The notes beneath the pieces are model-generated. The model had not been told where the DNA came from and did not search any database. It saw only the letters and a list, made by a program, of their open reading frames with translations. The translations under genes were made by a program, and so were the position numbers. From Psoroptes ovis (Eukaryota; Arthropoda; Arachnida; Sarcoptiformes; Psoroptidae): 64,000 bases of DNA. The first letter of the stretch is position 1. The number at the start of each line of letters is the position of its first letter. Of this stretch, positions 58,475 through 64,000 are shown piece by piece. Location of the stretch: the NCBI GenBank assembly GCA_002943765.1, contig PQWQ01000019.1, forward strand, positions 372,001 to 436,000, written 5' to 3'.

Positions 58475-59283
58475 ATGAATTTGATACCATCATCAATCAA
58501 TAATCATCGATCGATGACAACGATTATTTTAATTTTCCTGATTATTAATTCATGTTTAGGTAAATGTTTTTTAATTATAATGTTTGTTGATTGGTTGATT
58601 TGGTTGTTTTGGTTTGTTCCAGGAATAATTTCACGTGTTTTTCTCTTGTTTCAGCTGCAACGATCGCGGATGACAGCGATTCATCATCAGCATCAGTGGT
58701 TAAAAATGACAAGAAACGAGAGTCTAATGAAGAAGTTGCGGCTCCAAAATCGAAAGATTCTGGCATTGAAAGCGATATCGATGATGACCATCATGATGAT
58801 CATGATGACAAACGCATCGCCAAAGAAGAGGAAAAAATTGATCGCAAAGCTGAACACGATGATCACCGCCACAAAATCCGAGAACGTATCGATAAACATC
58901 GGCAACAAATGAATGAGCGTAAAGAAAAACGGCGTCAACGATTACGTGAACGCAGACAACGGCAACGTGAAAGCCGTCAAGCACGTAAACAGGAGAAAAA
59001 TGATATTAAATATTTAGAATTCATTCGTGATCATATTGAACGAGCCGAGAGCCATGCCGATGAAACAATGAAAAAAATGTGGTCAAAATTGAATCAAATG
59101 GCCGATAAATTACATGAGCTGTTGGAGAAACATCATCAACGTAAATCAGCATCGAAATCCAAAGATGGTAAAGATGGTAAAGCTGATGATGACAAAGAGT
59201 TGGATCGAAAATTTGCCGAAGAAATTGATAAATTGAAATTGGATTTCAATGAACATGAAGAATCGGTGCCGGATCAAGCTTAA
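58475..59283 (+). CDS. Secreted highly charged helical protein, unknown
   Basis: Two exons (58475-58559 and 58655-59283; 95-bp phase-1 intron) give 237 residues. Exon 1 encodes a signal peptide (MTTIILIFLIINSCLA core). The mature protein is almost wholly charged, with an acidic/His region (DIDDDHHDDHDDKR), an Arg/Glu/Gln-rich region with a seven-residue rhythm (RIDKHRQQMNERKEKRRQRL), and a more regular helix (HADETMKKMWSKLNQMADKL). There are no cysteines after the signal. It is probably a secreted alpha-helical or coiled-coil protein. It does not show the sequence marks of mite group 5/21 or other allergens known to me. Confidence 0.62.
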
Positions 59284-59428
59284 TTGATCTTTTTTGATGT
59301 TCGTTCGATTGATTCGAATTCGAATTCGAATCTAAATCATGCTAAACATTGAATATCGAATATTTTATTTCCAAGATAATCAAAATTAAAATCACACGAA
59401 TTAGTTAATTGTTGATATTTCCAAAGGA

Positions 59429-60424
59429 TCAAAGTTTTGAATTTCGTTCAATTATCTGCATCAGCGATGGCCGTGGCGGTAACGGTGGATACATTCGATT
59501 CTGTGATTGGAGATCATCACGGAATGGCCGCGGTGGTAACGGTGGATACATTCGATTCTGTGATCGGAGATCATCACGGAATGGCCGCGGTGGTAACGGT
59601 GGATACATTCGATTTGTCTGTGGTTGATGATCATCGGCATATTCGATTGGAGGTGCTGATGGCGTGGAATTTGTATTGAAATCATAATGACTGATGATTG
59701 ATAATGGAAATGATTGTGGCTGCTGCTGCTCTTGATGATGATGATGATATTGTGGTTGGTAATGATATTCCATTGGTTGTACTGGATCATTAATCATAAT
59801 TGTTGATAGATTTTGATTCAAATTTCGTTGATAATGTTGTTGTGGTGATGAATGATTCGAATTATTATTTTGAAATTTTTTCGATTTTTTGAAATAATGA
59901 TATAGTAGAATTAGTATTAAAATTATGAAGAAAATGAATATAAAAATATAAATAAACACAATCAATGGTGTTGATACTGTTTCAGGCGGTTTTGCGGTTG
60001 TTGTATACCACCATATGTATGTTGAGGTTGTCGGATAATCATCCCACCATCTTCGTGATGAGGTTAAAGGTTCGGGACTTGGTGATGTTGGGTAATCATC
60101 CCACCATCTTCGTGATGAATATGAAGGGTAGGGACTTGGTGATGTTGGGTGATCATGCCACCATCTTCGTGATGAAGTTGTAGGGTCAGGACTTGGTGAT
60201 GCTGTGGATGCTGTGTAATGATCCCACCATCTTCGTGATGAGGTTGTAGGGTCAGAACTTGGCGATGGTGTGGATGTTGTATAATGATGCCACCAAAGCG
60301 GCCTAATTGTTACGGATTTTAATTCAGCTGAAGTTGAAGATGTTGTAATGATAATTTCGATCAAAATTACTGCTATTACACTGAATATTGCTTGAATAAT
60401 CGATAATCTAAGATTAATCATCAT
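59429..60424 (-). CDS. Single-pass membrane protein built of tandem repeats
   Basis: Intronless, 331 residues. An N-terminal hydrophobic signal (IIQAIFSVIAVILIEIII) precedes an ectodomain of about 110 residues made of four to five copies of an 18-20 residue unit centred on SSRRWWDDYPTSPSP. One strong helix (VFIYIFIFIFFIILILILLY) and a Lys stop-transfer follow, then a cytosolic tail rich in His/Gln with three copies of a 19-21 residue unit MYPPLPPRPFRDDL. PPLPPRP fits the class II SH3 ligand pattern PxxPxR. DNA repeats of about 60 bp underlie both arrays. It resembles an adaptor-linked surface receptor. No family was recognised. Confidence 0.68.
   Translation of the reverse strand: MMINLRLSIIQAIFSVIAVILIEIIITTSSTSAELKSVTIRPLWWHHYTTSTPSPSSDPTTSSRRWWDHYTASTASPSPDPTTSSRRWWHDHPTSPSPYPSYSSRRWWDDYPTSPSPEPLTSSRRWWDDYPTTSTYIWWYTTTAKPPETVSTPLIVFIYIFIFIFFIILILILLYHYFKKSKKFQNNNSNHSSPQQHYQRNLNQNLSTIMINDPVQPMEYHYQPQYHHHHQEQQQPQSFPLSIISHYDFNTNSTPSAPPIEYADDHQPQTNRMYPPLPPRPFRDDLRSQNRMYPPLPPRPFRDDLQSQNRMYPPLPPRPSLMQIIERNSKL
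59462..59620. repeat. Coding tandem repeat, three units of about 60 bp
   Basis: Three units sharing ATGGCCGCGGTGGTAACGGT and ATACATTCGATT encode the proline-rich cytosolic repeat of the minus-strand membrane protein. Units 2 and 3 are nearly identical, indicating recent expansion or homogenisation. Confidence 0.85.
60030..60290. repeat. Coding tandem repeat, four to five units of about 60 bp
   Basis: Units share ATCCCACCATCTTCGTGATG and GACTTGGTGATG and encode the RRWW ectodomain repeat of the same gene. Confidence 0.82.
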
Positions 60425-60994
60425 TATTTTTCATAATACACCACCACCGCGAAACAAAGTAATAAACAAATATAAATCCAATATCTTTCAATATAAATCC
60501 AAATACGAATAAAGAAACGAGAAATAAACAAAATTATTGCGCTCATAATTGGAATAATAATAATGATAATCAATTGATTCCATAGATTAAATCAATTAAT
60601 TGATAATATCTTTGGCGACTAACAGTATCAAAATGATTTCCTCGTGAAATCGATTGTACAATCATTATTTGATACAATCACATTTAAAAGCAATATTACA
60701 CATATATAATTCAATTCGATTGACAGGTATATGTAAGATCGTACAAGTCGCAATGCTTTTTGTAAACAATGAGTTAAATGATTAGGAATATAATTGATCA
60801 ATTCAATTAGCTTATTATCAATGATTTCATTTAAAATTAATCTGAATTTATTTAAATTAATTGATTGAATGGATTAATTTGATAAATTGATAATTGTGTA
60901 ATTTAATAATCGTTGATAATGGCATTGTTTACGATCCATGATTACCACCGAACTCATTGGTTCAAATCCTATTTTTTCGGCTGATCATTGTCGA
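60425..60994. other. Intergenic region, nothing recognised
   Basis: Spacer of 570 bp between two minus-strand genes. It is AT-rich, with no repeat or gene recognised. Confidence 0.5.
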
Positions 60995-62227
60995 TCATTG
61001 TGTATCATTGGTGCCATTGCGTAAATCGAACGATTGAAGCTCTTCATCATTCATTCGTTGTTTCAATGATTGTTGAATTGATTTCAATAATTCATAACTG
61101 TTTAATGGTTCAATATTTTTGAGCAATAAATTCAATAAAAACCATTGATCTAATGTAAATGAATTTTCAATGAATGTTAAATTAAATTGACCAAAGTTTG
61201 GATCATTCGTTGTTGTTGTGGTTGTGGCTGAATTATCAATGAAAATATGAATTTTTCTTGAAAGGCTAAATTGTCTTAATTGATGACTGAATTCAAGTAA
61301 AAGGTGATAAATCAATATCAATGCTGATAATATCGATAATAAATAAAGCCAAAACCATAACAAAATATAGATTTTCTCATTAACAATATTAATCGGCAGC
61401 AGACACATTGTATCATGCCGTTCCAGCGAACCAGATGAACCAAACATATGAAATGTACATTTAGTTAAACGTGGAAATACTTTGATCATTGGATTTATTC
61501 GATTAATTGAACCATTGTTGTTTAGATCATTATAATCCAATAAAAAATGATAAAAATCTGGCCCATAATCAATGAAATAACCACCTAAAAATATATTGAT
61601 CAGATATATTTGTAATAAAACATTTAATAATTGAAAACATTCAGTGAATAAAAACCAATGATAAAGATTATTACGAGTTGATTTATAATCAATTATATAT
61701 TCGGCTAATAAGCTTAATTGTTTCGAATGTTTTGTCGAATCTTTAATGATTAATTCATCCAGATTCGATATTAGCTTAGCCATGCGTTTGGATATTTTTG
61801 ATTTCCATATGAAATGAGGCAAATAAAATGACAGACCTTGTATGAACAGAAATATACCGACCCATTGATAATATGAATGATATATGATTTCATCATTTGT
61901 GCTCATTGGTAGAGGTGAATATTTATCAATACCAGGATATGGTACATCAATACCAATGGTTTTATTCCATGATCTCCGTACACTGAATGTTGTTTGTATC
62001 CAACAATATGTATTAATGAATTTTTCCGTAAATGCTTCATTAAATTCATCATTAGAAATACATTGTATTGGTTTACCGAAAAATTGTGTCAACGATACCA
62101 GAACGCAGCCAAACATGAACAGCGTTGTAGTGCAACGATAATGTAGTCGATTAATTTGATTATCGATCACTGTTTTTGGTGGTAAAATGAAATTCTTCAG
62201 CACAGCAAATGTATCGATGAATGCCAT
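60995..62227 (-). CDS. Innexin gap-junction protein
   Basis: Forms gap junctions and hemichannels in protostome animals. It is a single exon of 410 residues, the usual family length. It has four transmembrane helices and the innexin signature YYQWVGIFLFIQGLSFYLPH at the start of TM2. IDNQINRLHYRCTTTLFMFG opens TM1, and paired cysteines lie in both extracellular loops (QCISN ... TYCWIQTTF and the RLTKCTFHMFG ... TMCLLPINIVNEKIY segment). The C-terminus is short and polar. The subtype cannot be assigned from sequence alone. Confidence 0.95.
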   Translation of the reverse strand: MAFIDTFAVLKNFILPPKTVIDNQINRLHYRCTTTLFMFGCVLVSLTQFFGKPIQCISNDEFNEAFTEKFINTYCWIQTTFSVRRSWNKTIGIDVPYPGIDKYSPLPMSTNDEIIYHSYYQWVGIFLFIQGLSFYLPHFIWKSKISKRMAKLISNLDELIIKDSTKHSKQLSLLAEYIIDYKSTRNNLYHWFLFTECFQLLNVLLQIYLINIFLGGYFIDYGPDFYHFLLDYNDLNNNGSINRINPMIKVFPRLTKCTFHMFGSSGSLERHDTMCLLPINIVNEKIYILLWFWLYLLSILSALILIYHLLLEFSHQLRQFSLSRKIHIFIDNSATTTTTTNDPNFGQFNLTFIENSFTLDQWFLLNLLLKNIEPLNSYELLKSIQQSLKQRMNDEELQSFDLRNGTNDTQ

Positions 62228-62493
62228 TGTTTTCTTTAGTCTTTGATTGATTGATCGATCGAATGATTTTGATTAATTAATTCGATGAAGACCACTGAAT
62301 GATCAGCTCAATTAAGACACCAAATCGTGCAAAGCCACAAATGATTCGAAATACACAGTGAATATGTATCAAAATATTTCCGAAACTTCGTAGATCACAG
62401 TTGATCAACTAAATTGTCAACAAGTAAAGCAAACAAATTGACAATTTGTAAATTTGCAAAATGCAAGATCTAGATCACCATACAAAAGTGATT

Positions 62494-62577
62494 TATTAGG
62501 TTGTCCGCAAAGTTCTGGCCGATTTTTCAAGCGCAACTCTATCGGATTAAGCGGAATGAACTTTACGGACAACCTTT
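62494..62577. mobile_element. Mariner-type MITE, subfamily B
   Basis: Ends ATTAGGTTGTCCGCAAAGTT and AACTTTACGGACAACCTTTA with the core GCAACTCTATCGGATTAAGC. Confidence 0.78.
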
Positions 62578-62781
62578 ATATTTCCAAGCATTTATTTACA
62601 TTGAAATCTGTATTAATTTGCATTTCAATTTCATCCAACGATCAAAGATGTTTACAATTAAGTCGAAAAAATTGTCAATAGACAAGCAATCAAATCAAAT
62701 CAAATATCAATAACCTCCCACAACATCCACCACCGACCACCATCACCTCTTACTCCCATTGTATTTCTTATCTTCCAATGT

Positions 62782-62865
62782 ATTAGGTTGTCCGAAAAGT
62801 TCATTCGGCTTTATCCGATAGAGTTGTTCATGAAAATCGGCCAAAACTTTCCGGACAACCTAATA
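62782..62865. mobile_element. Mariner-type MITE, subfamily B, inverse orientation
   Basis: Ends ATTAGGTTGTCCGAAAAGTT and AACTTTCCGGACAACCTAAT. The core reads in the opposite direction to the copy at 62494. Confidence 0.8.
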
Positions 62866-63639
62866 TTTACCAACCAGTCAAATATCACTGTAAATCAGTC
62901 ATTTTCATATTTGAAATTTTCCCACCCTGTGGGTCTTTACACGCCTTATCAAATATGCAAAAATATGCAAATGACTTATTTTCAAACGATTTGAATAAAT
63001 AAATAAATAGAAATGTCAATATTTTTCATCAATGATTTAAAGCAAACAAATAAAACCAAAAGGCTGTAACCTGGTGATGATGATCAATGCTATGATGATA
63101 CATAATTATCAAGTATTGTATTAATGATGAAGCTACAATGGTTATGATGATTACAAATATTTTGTCAATCGACTATTAAGTAAATATTTAAATGAAAACA
63201 TATTTGAAAACATGATCATCGACCATCATGGATTTGGTTCAGTGTAATCCTCTGTAATGTGATCTCTGACTTATGGGATGTTTGATCGAACACACAACGA
63301 TTATCTCTCTGTGAATTATGGGATGTTTGATCTGTATGATCGAAATAAAATCCCACCAATAACCGCGATCGGGATGATTCAATTCAAATTTGTTTCAATA
63401 TTCAATTTGAGAGTTTATTTCTGGGCTAAAATTGAAATTCAATCACCTTTATGATTTATTTAAATTAATATTCCAATATTTATTCAATTTTTTACAAAAT
63501 TTAAAAATAATCATTTTTTTTAAAAATATGTGAAAAAGTAATAAAATCCAAGGCAACAGGTGGTTGTAGAAAAATTTTTAGGGCGGAAAAACTGTCACAA
63601 ACGAGTTTATACGTATTTTTAATTTTTCAGAAATTATAT

Positions 63640-63705
63640 TTAAGACGTAGTACTACGTCCCAACACAGTGCTGAAACTTAAAAGCCGGCGCTCAGAGACG
63701 AAATA
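63640..63705. repeat. GACGTA-N4-TACGTC repeat, copy 4
   Basis: Contains the perfect 16-bp palindrome GACGTAGTACTACGTC (63644-63659) followed by GCCGGCGCTCAGAGACG. Confidence 0.58.
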
Positions 63706-64000
63706 GTAAAAATTTTGCCTGACAGTTAAACGGCTAATTCAAAGTAAATTGAATACTTATCCATTTTTAATATTTTCAAATATTTTTTCTCTCATTCAAT
63801 TTTCCCATGAAAAAAATAAGCAAATTTCTCTGATAAAAATCATATAATTGCAAGGCAAAAATGAATTTTTGTCATCATCATTTTTCAATGTATCAATGAT
63901 ATATCGAATAGATATTCATTGATATTCATTCGATTTTCAATGTAGAATCATTGAAAAGTGAAAATGAATGGAACTGACAGCACGTACAAATGTAAATCTT

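Larger units (their letters stand above)
62228..64000. other. Terminal intergenic region with MITEs and repeats
   Basis: Holds two mariner-type MITEs (62494 and 62782), a direct repeat of TTATGGGATGTTTGATC (near 63270 and 63316) and a GACGTA-type repeat (63640-63705). No gene was recognised. Confidence 0.5.

Noticed and set aside
58693..58984. Antisense frames over the secreted charged protein
   Set aside because: They arise from GAT/CAT-rich codons, with no splice or motif support.
59409..59679. Plus-strand Gly/Arg frame (GRGGNGGYIRF repeats)
   Set aside because: It is the complement of the proline-rich coding repeat. The minus-strand gene has a signal, a helix and a long frame.
63230..63380. 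Direct repeats TTATGGGATGTTTGATC as a possible CRISPR-like or tRNA-related unit
   Set aside because: Only two copies, no regular spacers, no cloverleaf, and the genome is eukaryotic.

Overview
The window is nuclear DNA of a small-genome arthropod, most likely an acariform (sarcoptiform, house-dust-mite-like) mite. The evidence is AT-rich DNA, compact genes with GT-AG introns mostly of 57-75 bp, coding regions rich in Asn, Asp and Ser runs, animal-specific genes (innexin, Popeye protein, SLC1 glutamate transporter, M13 neprilysin) and tandem arrays of divergent seven-helix receptors of the arthropod gustatory-receptor (GR) type. The species is an inference. All exon joins below were made by hand from reading frame, GT-AG sites and conservation.

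Layout. 1-4847: 3' part of a neprilysin-like peptidase, ten visible exons. 5157-7560: a piggyBac-type MITE and a minisatellite of about 1.8 kb. 7658-11963: three minus-strand GR-like genes, the first broken by one in-frame stop. 13774-14196: a stand-alone LysM protein. 14291-24800: a dense housekeeping block holding phosphatidylserine decarboxylase, mitochondrial CLPB disaggregase, diflavin reductase NDOR1, the splicing factor HTATSF1 and a lysosomal heparan acetyltransferase. 25872-28019: a Golgi class I alpha-mannosidase. 28734-29816: a 1.1-kb foldback element. 29934-31717: a four-helix membrane protein tail-to-tail with a Popeye protein. 34560-40961: four plus-strand GR-like genes. 41273-45181: a predicted fusion of a four-helix membrane protein with an SLC1 transporter, then another four-helix gene. 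45686-50133: two larger GR-like genes. 50161-51839: a secreted Ser-rich protein and SRP19. 54187-56921: an ABCG half-transporter. 58475-62227: a secreted charged protein, a repeat-built single-pass membrane protein and an innexin.

Functionally the window mixes housekeeping genes (mitochondrial lipid synthesis and proteostasis, Fe-S and flavin chemistry, splicing, SRP assembly, N-glycan trimming, lysosomal heparan degradation) with fast-evolving chemosensory and membrane-protein arrays. The receptor arrays are the parts carrying most small transposon remnants. Thirteen mariner-type MITEs, three TTAA-flanked piggyBac-type MITEs, a family with a GACGTA-N4-TACGTC core, a foldback element and two tandem-repeat arrays fill the intergenic and intronic space.

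The most notable points are the GR gene with a single in-frame TAA, the in-frame 62-bp intron joining a four-helix protein to a glutamate-type transporter that has an unusual substrate-site residue, the long foldback hairpin, and a perfect 36-bp palindrome containing two forkhead-type sites. No rRNA, tRNA or CRISPR was recognised.
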